From positions 1 to 64,000 of the forward strand of contig CADBAY010000006.1 of the NCBI GenBank assembly GCA_902792815.1: 64,000 nt of DNA. Reading direction: 5' to 3'. Below are positions 26,089 to 34,867 of this stretch, one piece after another. The stretch is from an uncultured Bacteroidia bacterium (GTDB taxonomy: Bacteria; Bacteroidota; Bacteroidia; Bacteroidales; UBA932). The notes under the pieces are model-generated. The model was given only the letters and a program-made list of their open reading frames with translations. It was not told the DNA's origin and made no database searches. The stretch's first letter is position 1. Every line of letters starts with the position of its first letter. Position numbers and translations under genes: made by a program.

Positions 26089-26474
26089 ATGAAACACATC
26101 TTTTATCTTCTCTTGCTTACCTTTGCAATATGCCTTGGTAGCACCAATGGTTACGCACAGAATGGTGGAACCCGAATCCTTCTTCTATCATCATTACTAT
26201 TACCGACCCTTTCGGACAGATTCCAAGAACACCTACCAATATTCCTATTGTTGGTTATGTTCTTAACAACACCATTAATCTCTTCTTTAATGACGATCTC
26301 GGACAAGTGCTTATAGTCTTGGAAGAAGCTATTGATGGTGTCCTCCTTTCAACGGCAGTCGATACCTCTGAAGGTTTTGTCTGTATTCCCTTCAGCGGCG
26401 CCCCCGGCTCCTACACTCTCACATTCACTCTGGAAGACGGCACAAGTTATATAGGTAGATTTGATATACTATGA
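26089..26474 (+). pseudogene. DUF3244-family secreted protein gene broken by a frameshift
   Basis: The ATG at 26089 opens a good signal peptide (MKHIFYLLLLTFAICLGSTNGYAQ). That frame then runs into unrelated sequence and stops near 26316. From about 26160 the other frame encodes a DUF3244-like domain: EWWNPNPSS, ITITDPFGQIPRTPTN, NNTINLFFNDDLGQVLIVLE, GSYTLTFTLEDGTSYIGRF and then TGA at 26472. A single missing base around 26158-26162 (a CAG-GAA reduced to CAGAA) would explain it. It is either a real pseudogene or a sequencing error. The final stop overlaps the Rhs start codon (ATGA), so the intact gene would have been translationally coupled to Rhs. DUF3244 proteins are small secreted beta-sandwich proteins of unknown role. 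Confidence 0.8.
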
Positions 26475-29400
26475 AACACTTTACTACCTTTATAGCTATT
26501 GCAGCCCTCCTGCTTGTCTGCACAAACGTATTTGCCGACGAAGGCTCGCCGGCATTCTTCTCGGAAGCCTATTTCACCAAGCCTCAGAGCCCTGAGGCAT
26601 GGGCGATGACGCGTTACGGCGAGGCTTCGCTCGATCTCTTCCACGGCACGGTCGGTCTGACTGTCCCGGTTTACACTTATCAGGACAAGGACTTCACCAT
26701 CCCGGTGAGCCTGTCGTATGCTTCCTCCGGCTTTATGCCAGGTGCTTCGGTAGGTGCGGCAGGGCTTGGATGGAATCTCTGCACCGGAGGCGTTATCACG
26801 CGCGAGGTGCGGGGAATGCCGGATGACGAAAGCAATGACTATTCCTGGAAATGGCTCGGTGAGCCGGGACATGCTCAACTGGTTATTGACAATCCTTGGA
26901 TTGGCCATTATGAGGAGCAAATGTATGGAGCCAGAAGCAGTGTTACCGTATTCGGTTTCGCAAAAGCTTACGACACGCAGTCGGCAAACCTGAGCAACAT
27001 TATCGACTTTGTGTATTCCGGCGTTTTTGGCGAAGAGTACATGGCCGTGCGGCTGGATACCCTGTCAAACGCAATGCACTATTTTGCCATCGAAACACAG
27101 CCGGACGTCTTTCACTTCAATTTCCTTGGAAAGAGCGGTTCCTTTATCCTCGGTCCTGACGGCACCGTTCACGTTTTCGACACCAACTTCCCGGCAGGAG
27201 ACCTGTCAATAGAGTTCGTCCTGGCTTGGGAGGCACCGGGCAACTCGTCCTTTATCCTGCGCACCAACGACGGCTTCCGTTACGACTTCGCACTGCATGA
27301 AAACACCTCATCCGTCAACCAGGGTTATGCCGATTCTGAAATCACCACCACTTCTGCCTGGAAACTCACTAAAGTTACGGCTCCCTCAGGACGCACAGCC
27401 GTGTTAACTTACAACAGCCCTCATGACCGTGTATCGCATGGCGTGAGCCTAAACATCGACCATCGCCACACTTTTGACGGTACTACGCATTCCCGGCCTT
27501 GGCAGGACGCCCAGTACATGATAGACCACCCTGAGGTAAGCGACACCTACACCACAGTGCAGGAAAAGAGCATTTCTTCAATAACGATATCAGGGGGCTG
27601 TACAATATCATTCAGCTACGGAAACGCATCAAGCGAGTACGCCCTGCAATCAATAACCGTTAAGAACGCAGCAAACACCACCGTGCGCTCCTGTTCCCTC
27701 ACACAGTCAGGCAGCGGAACCCACCGTTTTCTCAAGAGCATAACCATTCCCGGAGAGGGAACACACTCTTTTTCTTATTTTAACGAGAACGATTCTTTCC
27801 CGGATTATCATACGAAGGCTGTTGACCTTTACGGCTACTACAACGGAAGTACCAACTGGCTGAACATTACCCATACAGAAAGCACTTTGCCACAGTACGC
27901 TGCGTCCGTTCTATCGTCCCGTTCCTTTAACCTGAACTATGCGCTCATGGGAATGCTGAAGAAGGTCTCCTGGCCCTCAGGGGGTAGCACATCCGTCACT
28001 TACGAGCAGAACCGTTATTCGGCAATCATGCGTCCGGACAATATGCTCGCTTCCGATGAAAACGCAGCCGGCCTGCGTGTATCAACCCTTACCAGTTACG
28101 ACACCAACGGGACAACGGTACTGCAGAAGAAAAGCTATATTTATGAAACCACCTCCGGACGCAGTTCTGGTGTACTCCTCAGCGAGCCGGAACTCTACTG
28201 GAAATACAGCTACGACATGAGCTGGAATTACCATGTTGACAGGGAGGGCGTGCGCAGCGCGAATCCCCTCGGATTCGGGCTGTCTTCACACATTGAGTAT
28301 CCTAGAGTAAAGGAGCGCATCACCGACGGAGGGTCGTCCGGCCCTGTGACGGTGCGCGAATTCTCTTCCACCTATGGCAGCACCGGCAACCTGACCTGTC
28401 GTGAGAGGTATGCCGAGCAGGCTTCCCCGCTTGTTGAGACAACCATTGACGGTTGGTACTTCGACTTTACTCCTTATATCGTTCACATCCCGGAATCGAT
28501 GTTCCTCTCCGGAGGCATACACGCCGGCGAATGCACGCTTTCGCAGACCATCTCACAGCAGAACAAGACGACCTCCAAGTCTGTTGTGGTCCCCGGGGAA
28601 TATCCTTCCGGAAGCGGCAACATCTTCACCACGCCCATGGTGTACATAGGAAAGATGTTTGACCACGAATACCACTACCGCAACGGCTATACAGCCTCGC
28701 AGACCGATTCAATGTACGACCTCTCCGGATCGGAGGCAATGTCCCAGACTTTCACTACCGGCGTAGACTCCGGAGGACATATCATCTCCACACAGACAAC
28801 CGACAGCAAGGGCAATACCTTGCGTTCCGAGATTACTTACCATTCTGTCTGCACCGGAACGCCTGTTCGCATTTCCAAGAAGAGGGGAAACTATTACGTG
28901 GGTGGCACCAAGATTAACTATACCACCTGCTACAATCAGGACGGCGACCCCTATCTCCGTCCCGCAAAGACCTATAGGGCATACTCAAGTCCGGGAGTAA
29001 CATCGGAGGGTTCTCTGTCATATTATGAGATAATGTCGTACGACGTTTATGACACCAACGGCAACCTGTGCCAGATGACCGACTCCACCGGATTGGTGAC
29101 CGGCATAGCTTGGGATTCTTCCGGCATGTATCCCGTCAAAGTCGGTGAAAACATGACGTACAGCCAGACTTCATCAGCCTCATCTTCATCTGCCGGTCAC
29201 CTTCTGACCAAGTACGCATGGACACCGCTCATAGGGCTCTCTTCCCTTACAGACCCTTCCGGCCGGGTTACATCATTCTCTTATGACTCTGCAGGCAGGC
29301 TCACGGGTGTATCCGCCCCTGACGGCAGCCTCTGCACTGCGTACGCGTACAACACCGCCACTGACCATATCGGATATCATTCCTCGGGCATGTACAACGG

Positions 29401-32400
29401 TGTTGCTCTTCAGCTGCCTCAGGGACGCAACTGGACGCTCGCACAGACATTTGACTCCAGCGGAGCGGCGGCAAGCTCTGTTTCCTATTTTAACGCTCTT
29501 GGCTATCCCGAGCAGGATGTGGCAGTACGCGCGTCGGGTGACCTCTCAAAAGACCTTGTGGTTCCCCATTCTCCCGATTACCTCTTCCGCGACAGCAAGG
29601 CTTTCCTCCCTTACCCCGTATCCGTCTCCGGCAGCCATGGAGCCGGGGCCTTCGTGAGCGGCGCCGTGAGCGCGCAGAACTCATATTACTGTTCTCGCTA
29701 TTCGCTCTCAGGAGACGCCTGCGCTTATGCGCTCAACATGACGGAAGACGCGCCTTCAGGGAGGCCTGTTTGGTCTCGGCGTCCCGGGAAAGACTATTAC
29801 TCGGCCGGCAAGACCGTGGACTTTGACTACGACGCCAACAGTTCGTCAGATGCCGTGTTCAGGCTCAATGTCGGAAGTGGGGGCGGATATATCTATGTCA
29901 ACGGGACATACGGCGCGGGGACTCTCATGAAGACCGAGGTGGAAGATGAGGACGGACGATCCACGGTCATGTACAGGGACATGGAGGGGCACACTGTACT
30001 GGAAAGGCGCCTTTCCTCTTCAGGAAGCATCCTTGCAGACACCTATTACGCCTGGGACGATTTCGGCCGCCTGTCATGGGTCGTCCAGCCCGAAGGCTCG
30101 GCACTTCTCTCTTCAGGGCACACTTACTATCATTATCCTTCCGCCTCAGACAATGCATCCAAGGCGGTAAAACGCTTCTCCTTCATCTACGGTTACTCCA
30201 GTGATGACAAGGTTGTCGAAAAAGACCTTGCAGGGACAAAAAACCTTGAGCTATCCTATGATAGCAGCACCGGCTTGCTGGAAAGCCTCGTCGACGGCAA
30301 TCTTTCCTCCGACAGCAGCCAGCTGGTTTACTGGTACGACAGCCTCAACCGCATGACGGAAGAGAGGCTGAACAGCACTACAATACGAGAGTATCGCTTT
30401 GATTCCTATCCTTCCGGCATGCCTTCGTCGCTGTCCTTCTCCGACGTGAGCGGGGTCACAACTTCTGGAAATACCAGCCTGCATCAGGGAAGCACTTACG
30501 GCATGCTGACTTATGAGCGCCTTGCCGAGCTCGACGCTGACGGCGTAACAGGCAGCTACGCCAAGAGGGCGCATTACTACGATATTCTCGGTAACCGCAT
30601 ACAGACGGTGACGCTTTATCCCGACGGGGTTGTGCTACGCGAGAGCATGAAATACGACCTGCGCGGCAACGTGGTGGCTTCCTGCATCACCAAAGGCACG
30701 GGGTCCGGCGCCAAAAGCCTGGTGACATCCAACACCTATGACGCCCAGGGGCGCATTACCCTTTGCTCCACCACCCTGAACGGCTCGCCTCTCTCTTATG
30801 TAGAATACGGCTATGACGCCCTTGGCATGTTGACGGACAAGGTCTATGGTAACGGAGTGGAGGAGACCCTCACGTACGACATCCGCGGGCAACTTACCGG
30901 GCAGGAAGCGGTAAAGGACTCCGAGACGGTATTCTCTTCCGTCCTCCGCTATGCCGACTCATTCAATTCCTCCTGCTCTCCTTCATGGGCGGGGAACATA
31001 TCATCGTGGACGTGGACGCAGGACGGACAGGACCAGAGGACTTATGTGTTCGGCTACGACGGCCTTGACAGGCTCGTATCCACCGCCCAGTACAAGAACG
31101 CCACTCTGGAGAACAAGTACGGCGAAGACCTGTCCTACGACCGTAACGGCAACATTACCTCTATCACCCGCCGCAACGGCAGCACTACGCCTTCCGTCAC
31201 TTCCTACACCTACTCCGGCAATAAGAGGAACGAGTGGGAGTATGACTCCAATGGCAACGTCACTTCAGCGAATCCGGACAACAACTATCCGGTAACAGTG
31301 GAATACAACATACTCAACCTGCCGGCTACGGTGACTCTGGATGATGATTACTCTTACAGTAATTTTTATCTCGCCGACGGGACCAAACTGTCGGTTATAG
31401 ACAACTACAACACCGAAGGAATACTCTGCTACGGGCCTTTCCGGTACGATATGAACAATGGTACCGTGATTGACATTTCCGCGCCCGGCGGACGGGCCGT
31501 GCCCTCCGGCAGCGGCTATGCCATGCACTACTTCACCGTAGATCACCTGGGCTCCACGCGACTGGTCACCGACGCCTCCGGCTCCGTCCGCGAGCAGTTC
31601 GACTACCTCCCCTTCGGCGAATTGTGCCAAAACAGCGGCCTGGCTGTTGCAAATCAGGCTAAAACTGACTACCTTTACACTGGCAAGGAATTGCAGCAGT
31701 TCTTTGGCATAAACTGGTACGACAGCTTCGCCCGCTTCCAGACCACCTCGGGTGTCTTCTCGAGTCCTGATCCGCTTTGTGAAAAGTATTATTCAGTAAG
31801 TCCGTATGTTTACTGTAAGGGAAATCCCATTCGAAGAGTCGATCCTGACGGAATGACAGATTGGGACAAAGTGGTTGGTTTTCTCATTGGAACAGTAACA
31901 AATATAATTCCCGGGACTGGATTTGCTAGGGACTTGTACCAGCCTGAAGATAAATCCGATTACAATCAAGGGCTGAAGACATCAGACGATGTATCTGAGA
32001 TAGTGGGGAAAGCGATGGTGGTAGCAGGCGGGACGCTTGATGCTACCGGAGGAGCGACCGCGGCAACAGGAGCTCTTGTAAGCGTTTCTGTAGTTGGTGC
32101 TCCTGCTGGAACCGTTGCAGTTGTTGGTGGAGTAGCTGAAATAACAACTGGGGAAACGCTTGTTCTCTGTGGTTCGATGATGCTTGCCAACATGGCGGAT
32201 AATGCTAAGCAAGGGTATAATAGAGGGCAAAATGATTCATCTGGTAATTCCCAAAAAACAGAGTCTGCTAGCCAGATTCAATTAAAAATTAAGAAAGGAC
32301 AAGCGCCAAAGTCTTTCAAATCAGCACATAATGCGCATACACCAAACGGACAAGAACATATACATATGAAGAATGGTAGTTCTTTTAATAAAGATGGATC

Positions 32401-32491
32401 ATTACATGATAAAGGAAAGTATAAAGGTAATTTAACTAATGAAGAAAGACGTTTTATTCGAGAGCAAGGATGGACTGTCCCTAAACAATAA
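26471..32491 (+). CDS. Large secreted Rhs/YD-repeat protein with variable toxin-like tail
   Basis: This 2006-residue protein starts with a signal peptide (MKHFTTFIAIAALLLVCTNVFA). The N-terminal part is typical of Bacteroidetes Rhs proteins (LFHGTVGLTVPVYTYQDKDF, SVGAAGLGWNLCTGGVITRE). Many YD-type repeats follow (SYDSAGRLTGVSAPDGS, YDALGMLTDKVYGNGVEE, YDIRGQLTGQ). The Rhs core HLGSTRLVTDASGSVREQFD is near residue 1690 and the boundary GNPIRRVDPDGM near 1790. The last ~210 residues form a tip encoded by AT-rich DNA. It has a Gly/Ala-rich hydrophobic stretch and then a basic end with GQEHIHMKNGSSFNKDGSLHD and LTNEERRFIREQGWTVP. I recall this H.H.KDG...DG...L...NGW pattern from tails of Rhs/WapA-like polymorphic toxins, but cannot name its activity. 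The shell probably encases and exports the tip. Confidence 0.88.
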   Translation: MKHFTTFIAIAALLLVCTNVFADEGSPAFFSEAYFTKPQSPEAWAMTRYGEASLDLFHGTVGLTVPVYTYQDKDFTIPVSLSYASSGFMPGASVGAAGLGWNLCTGGVITREVRGMPDDESNDYSWKWLGEPGHAQLVIDNPWIGHYEEQMYGARSSVTVFGFAKAYDTQSANLSNIIDFVYSGVFGEEYMAVRLDTLSNAMHYFAIETQPDVFHFNFLGKSGSFILGPDGTVHVFDTNFPAGDLSIEFVLAWEAPGNSSFILRTNDGFRYDFALHENTSSVNQGYADSEITTTSAWKLTKVTAPSGRTAVLTYNSPHDRVSHGVSLNIDHRHTFDGTTHSRPWQDAQYMIDHPEVSDTYTTVQEKSISSITISGGCTISFSYGNASSEYALQSITVKNAANTTVRSCSLTQSGSGTHRFLKSITIPGEGTHSFSYFNENDSFPDYHTKAVDLYGYYNGSTNWLNITHTESTLPQYAASVLSSRSFNLNYALMGMLKKVSWPSGGSTSVTYEQNRYSAIMRPDNMLASDENAAGLRVSTLTSYDTNGTTVLQKKSYIYETTSGRSSGVLLSEPELYWKYSYDMSWNYHVDREGVRSANPLGFGLSSHIEYPRVKERITDGGSSGPVTVREFSSTYGSTGNLTCRERYAEQASPLVETTIDGWYFDFTPYIVHIPESMFLSGGIHAGECTLSQTISQQNKTTSKSVVVPGEYPSGSGNIFTTPMVYIGKMFDHEYHYRNGYTASQTDSMYDLSGSEAMSQTFTTGVDSGGHIISTQTTDSKGNTLRSEITYHSVCTGTPVRISKKRGNYYVGGTKINYTTCYNQDGDPYLRPAKTYRAYSSPGVTSEGSLSYYEIMSYDVYDTNGNLCQMTDSTGLVTGIAWDSSGMYPVKVGENMTYSQTSSASSSSAGHLLTKYAWTPLIGLSSLTDPSGRVTSFSYDSAGRLTGVSAPDGSLCTAYAYNTATDHIGYHSSGMYNGVALQLPQGRNWTLAQTFDSSGAAASSVSYFNALGYPEQDVAVRASGDLSKDLVVPHSPDYLFRDSKAFLPYPVSVSGSHGAGAFVSGAVSAQNSYYCSRYSLSGDACAYALNMTEDAPSGRPVWSRRPGKDYYSAGKTVDFDYDANSSSDAVFRLNVGSGGGYIYVNGTYGAGTLMKTEVEDEDGRSTVMYRDMEGHTVLERRLSSSGSILADTYYAWDDFGRLSWVVQPEGSALLSSGHTYYHYPSASDNASKAVKRFSFIYGYSSDDKVVEKDLAGTKNLELSYDSSTGLLESLVDGNLSSDSSQLVYWYDSLNRMTEERLNSTTIREYRFDSYPSGMPSSLSFSDVSGVTTSGNTSLHQGSTYGMLTYERLAELDADGVTGSYAKRAHYYDILGNRIQTVTLYPDGVVLRESMKYDLRGNVVASCITKGTGSGAKSLVTSNTYDAQGRITLCSTTLNGSPLSYVEYGYDALGMLTDKVYGNGVEETLTYDIRGQLTGQEAVKDSETVFSSVLRYADSFNSSCSPSWAGNISSWTWTQDGQDQRTYVFGYDGLDRLVSTAQYKNATLENKYGEDLSYDRNGNITSITRRNGSTTPSVTSYTYSGNKRNEWEYDSNGNVTSANPDNNYPVTVEYNILNLPATVTLDDDYSYSNFYLADGTKLSVIDNYNTEGILCYGPFRYDMNNGTVIDISAPGGRAVPSGSGYAMHYFTVDHLGSTRLVTDASGSVREQFDYLPFGELCQNSGLAVANQAKTDYLYTGKELQQFFGINWYDSFARFQTTSGVFSSPDPLCEKYYSVSPYVYCKGNPIRRVDPDGMTDWDKVVGFLIGTVTNIIPGTGFARDLYQPEDKSDYNQGLKTSDDVSEIVGKAMVVAGGTLDATGGATAATGALVSVSVVGAPAGTVAVVGGVAEITTGETLVLCGSMMLANMADNAKQGYNRGQNDSSGNSQKTESASQIQLKIKKGQAPKSFKSAHNAHTPNGQEHIHMKNGSSFNKDGSLHDKGKYKGNLTNEERRFIREQGWTVPKQ

Positions 32492-32975
32492 TATTCTTAA
32501 GAATCTCACTGAGTGGATTCATTTTTACATCACAACAGGAGATAGTTTTTGGACATCAGATTTAGAAGATATGTTATTTCCTTATAAACTAAGAAAGGCA
32601 GATTGGTTTCGAGCCGCTGAATTAACATATAATCATATTATCTCATTACCAGATATTTCTGATAATAATATTCAGGTTGGAATGGTAATTGTCCTCAAAC
32701 CATCATTAGTACCTAACACGCCTCCTTTATCATTATTACTAAAAGATAGTATTTGTCAATACGAGGGCCCCAATTTTGATTTTATGCGTGGTTCAAGGGA
32801 CGCCATGATAAAGTCATACACTGATAATGGTTACAAAAAAATAAGTATTAAACATCCTTTTGATAATAATTTTGACGTGTTTTATGGAGAAATATATTCT
32901 CCAGACTATTACGATTCACAAAGAAACTATTATCAAGAAATCCCCTCTTATTGTAGATATCTTCTTTTTATTTGA
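32439..32975 (+). CDS. Candidate immunity protein for the Rhs tip
   Basis: This 178-residue cytoplasmic-looking protein has no signal peptide and no recognised domain. It contains LTEWIHFYITTGDSFWTSDLEDMLFPY, RKADWFRAAELTYNHIISLPD and KISIKHPFDNNFDVFYGEIY. The ATG at 32439 overlaps the Rhs reading frame by 53 bases; no later plausible start exists before residue 44. A small AT-rich gene directly behind and overlapping a polymorphic toxin tip is the usual place of its immunity gene, so the role is inferred from position only. It is followed by a gap and a strong terminator. Confidence 0.6.
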   Translation: MKKDVLFESKDGLSLNNNILKNLTEWIHFYITTGDSFWTSDLEDMLFPYKLRKADWFRAAELTYNHIISLPDISDNNIQVGMVIVLKPSLVPNTPPLSLLLKDSICQYEGPNFDFMRGSRDAMIKSYTDNGYKKISIKHPFDNNFDVFYGEIYSPDYYDSQRNYYQEIPSYCRYLLFI

Positions 32976-33106
32976 CTATCCGATAGTTACCAGCTATTAC
33001 ACTCCTTTTCAAGATCAGTATCCAGAAACATATTTTTAAACCAATAAAGAGGGTTTTAAAAGAGATGTAGAAGCACTGTTTCGCTCGCATGGGTGGCTGT
33101 AATGTC

Positions 33107-33150
33107 AAGAGGCCGGGAGCGTCACATGACACAACTCCCGGCCTCTTTTG
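33107..33150 (+). terminator. Rho-independent terminator of the Rhs operon
   Basis: AAGAGGCCGGGAG (33107-33119) pairs perfectly over 13 bp with CTCCCGGCCTCTT (33135-33147), with a 15-base loop, followed by TTG. Confidence 0.8.
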
Positions 33151-33176
33151 ATAAACGTAAAATGCAAAGTGCTAGT

Positions 33177-33219
33177 AATCAGCAAAAACTGATTTTGCTA
33201 TAGTTAAACAAACTATAGC
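33177..33219. repeat. Two small hairpins in the Rhs tail region
   Basis: AATCAG/CTGATT (33177-33182 with 33189-33194) and GCTATAGTT/AACTATAGC (33197-33205 with 33211-33219) form adjacent perfect stems in AT-rich sequence. No T-tract follows directly, so terminator function is uncertain. Confidence 0.5.
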
Positions 33220-33346
33220 GATTTCTGTTTTGGTTGATTATCAAGCACATATAGTTTACGGCCCAAATGCTATTCGCTCGCAGCCACAGCGTGGAGGAAG
33301 TTTCCTTTACGCTGTCTTCTGTGGGATGGTAATCGGTGACTGGAAT

Positions 33347-33434
33347 GTCGCTGGAGGTCCACAGGCAAGCACCTCCAGCAGCAAAATGGCGTCAAAACGT
33401 CGCTGGAGGTACATTGGCAAGCACCTCTGGCAGC
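33347..33434. repeat. Tandem pair of 36-base hairpin repeats at the Rhs fragment boundary
   Basis: Unit 1 (33347-33382) and unit 2 (33399-33434) match at 31 of 36 positions and lie 52 bases apart. Each contains GCTGGAGGT facing ACCTCCAGC or its variant ACCTCTGGC around a 12-base loop. The end of unit 2 runs into the sequence homologous to the Rhs core, so the pair sits at the breakpoint of that fragment. Confidence 0.75.
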
Positions 33435-33641
33435 GGCTATGCCATGCACTACTTTACAACGAATCACCTGGGCTCCACGCGGCTGGTCACCGACGCCTCC
33501 GGCTCCGTCCGCGAGCAGTTCGACTACCTCCCCTTCGGCGAATTGTGCCAGAACAGCGGCCTGGCTGTTGCAAATCAGGACAAAACTGACTACCTTTACA
33601 CATGCAAGGAGGACCAGGGAACCTACTGGGGATTGCCCTAA
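33426..33641 (+). pseudogene. Orphan Rhs core fragment
   Basis: From 33426 to about 33605 the DNA is nearly identical to 31505-31684 of the intact rhs gene. It encodes GYAMHYFTTNHLGSTRLVTD, SVREQFDYLPFGELCQNSGL and AVANQDKTDYLYTCKE. The frame then changes and stops at 33641 (EDQGTYWGLP). It lacks the rest of the Rhs shell and any start of its own; an in-frame ATG at 33336 exists but leads through the hairpin repeats. This is a silent remnant of an older Rhs tip junction and a possible template for recombination with the intact gene. Confidence 0.85.
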
Positions 33642-33732
33642 ACGGTCTACTGATCTTTTAAAATAGTACAAGAATCGACAAACCGTGTCGAACTGGGTTA
33701 TTAATCACCGGAAGTGGACTCATTGTCATGGA

Positions 33733-33772
33733 AAATTACTATCTTTGTACAGGTAAGGAATTGCAGCAACGG
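33733..33772 (+). pseudogene. Second, more diverged Rhs core scrap
   Basis: About 35 bases around TACAGGTAAGGAATTGCAGC resemble 31667-31700 of rhs (the YLYTGKELQQ codons) at roughly four of five positions. It lies directly in front of the first secreted paralogue. Within it TATCTTTG (33740-33747) fits the -7 consensus, where the rhs parent has TACCTTTA. The scrap may therefore now serve as a promoter for the following gene. Confidence 0.55.
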
Positions 33773-33785
33773 CCCTTTGACTATT

Positions 33786-34814
33786 ATGAACTCACGACTT
33801 ATTTGCTTTATTACTATACTCACCATTTCTTATGGTTTAGCGGCACAAGATAAAATAAACACCGTCAACGGTGATATTTTTAACACGGAAGTTCTGTCAA
33901 TTGATAGTCATAATGTAAAACTTAAACCTTTAAATGTTGGCTCTTCTACTATATCAACATTACCTCGCAACTATATTAAAAGTATAGAGTTTAAGGATGG
34001 ATTTATATTACCCTTTACATCAGATGGGGGTATTATCCGTGATTTCTTCTCTGAAGTACCTACCGTTAAAGCTAAAGTAGGAAAGTTATATGCTGAAGGT
34101 ATTATTCCAATGAAGGAAGAAGAAATTCTGCAGCGTCTGGGAAATGAACAATATTATTTGAGTTATAAACCAGCTAAAACCCGTACTACTCTGGGACTAT
34201 CACAAGCCCTTTTTAGCGTGGTAATGTTTATTCCTTGTTTTATTTTTGATGATAAAGATGTTTTCTTTAGAAATGATAATTATGGAACATGGTTTACAAA
34301 AATGAATATTCGTCCTTATCCACAGAATAGATGGTATGAATATAATAATTACTACTTTAAAGGACATATAAATCCATATTTTACATCTTTGGAGATATTC
34401 AATACTATCACTGCAATATCAGGAATTACTAATATACTTATATCTCTAAATGATGTAAAAAAATCTATAGACAATACCCCTGTTTCTTATAATAAAACAA
34501 TTACTCAAAACTGGACCGGAATAGGATTAACCGTGGCTGGTGTTGGATTAATTACGGGAGGTATTATAGATATGTCTAAAAATACAGACTGGTTATGGAC
34601 TTCAAATTATTATCAAGAAAATATCAATAAAAAAGGAAATACACCATTAGTTGGAGCTATTTTATCACTTACAGGTTCAATTCTTTTTAATGTAGGATTA
34701 TCTGAAATAATAGTTTCTCAAAAACGCTTATCGGCTTATAAAAATCAAAAATTTTCAACAGTTCTTGATAGCGGTTTTACTCCAGGAGGATATAGTTTAG
34801 TACTAAAATTTTAA
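33786..34814 (+). CDS. Secreted/membrane protein of unknown function, paralogue 1
   Basis: This 342-residue protein has a signal peptide (MNSRLICFITILTISYGLAAQ). Its N-terminal beta-rich domain (INTVNGDIFNTEVLSIDSHNVKLKP, NYIKSIEFKDGFILPF) resembles the many Bacteroidetes exported proteins that begin with a 'G..Y..EV..I....V' unit. The rest has several hydrophobic segments (GIGLTVAGVGLITGGIIDMS, PLVGAILSLTGSILFNVGLSEI). It is clearly homologous along its length to the next gene. The in-frame ATG at 33714 is rejected because it runs through Rhs remnant DNA; 33786 gives a clean signal peptide. It is AT-rich like the Rhs tip. I do not recognise the family; it might be a displaced tip-associated or immunity-type protein. 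Confidence 0.65.
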   Translation: MNSRLICFITILTISYGLAAQDKINTVNGDIFNTEVLSIDSHNVKLKPLNVGSSTISTLPRNYIKSIEFKDGFILPFTSDGGIIRDFFSEVPTVKAKVGKLYAEGIIPMKEEEILQRLGNEQYYLSYKPAKTRTTLGLSQALFSVVMFIPCFIFDDKDVFFRNDNYGTWFTKMNIRPYPQNRWYEYNNYYFKGHINPYFTSLEIFNTITAISGITNILISLNDVKKSIDNTPVSYNKTITQNWTGIGLTVAGVGLITGGIIDMSKNTDWLWTSNYYQENINKKGNTPLVGAILSLTGSILFNVGLSEIIVSQKRLSAYKNQKFSTVLDSGFTPGGYSLVLKF

Positions 34815-34867
34815 TTATTCACTTACCTTTTTTAGTTATTATTCAGTGGATTTTAAACTTTTTATAT

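Noticed and set aside
28286-31295. Frames on either strand within the rhs gene as extra genes
   Set aside because: They are shadows of the YD-repeat coding sequence with no start signals of their own.
33230-33589. 119-codon frame over the Rhs fragment in another frame
   Set aside because: The frame that matches the Rhs core protein is a different one; this frame is an out-of-phase reading of the same DNA.
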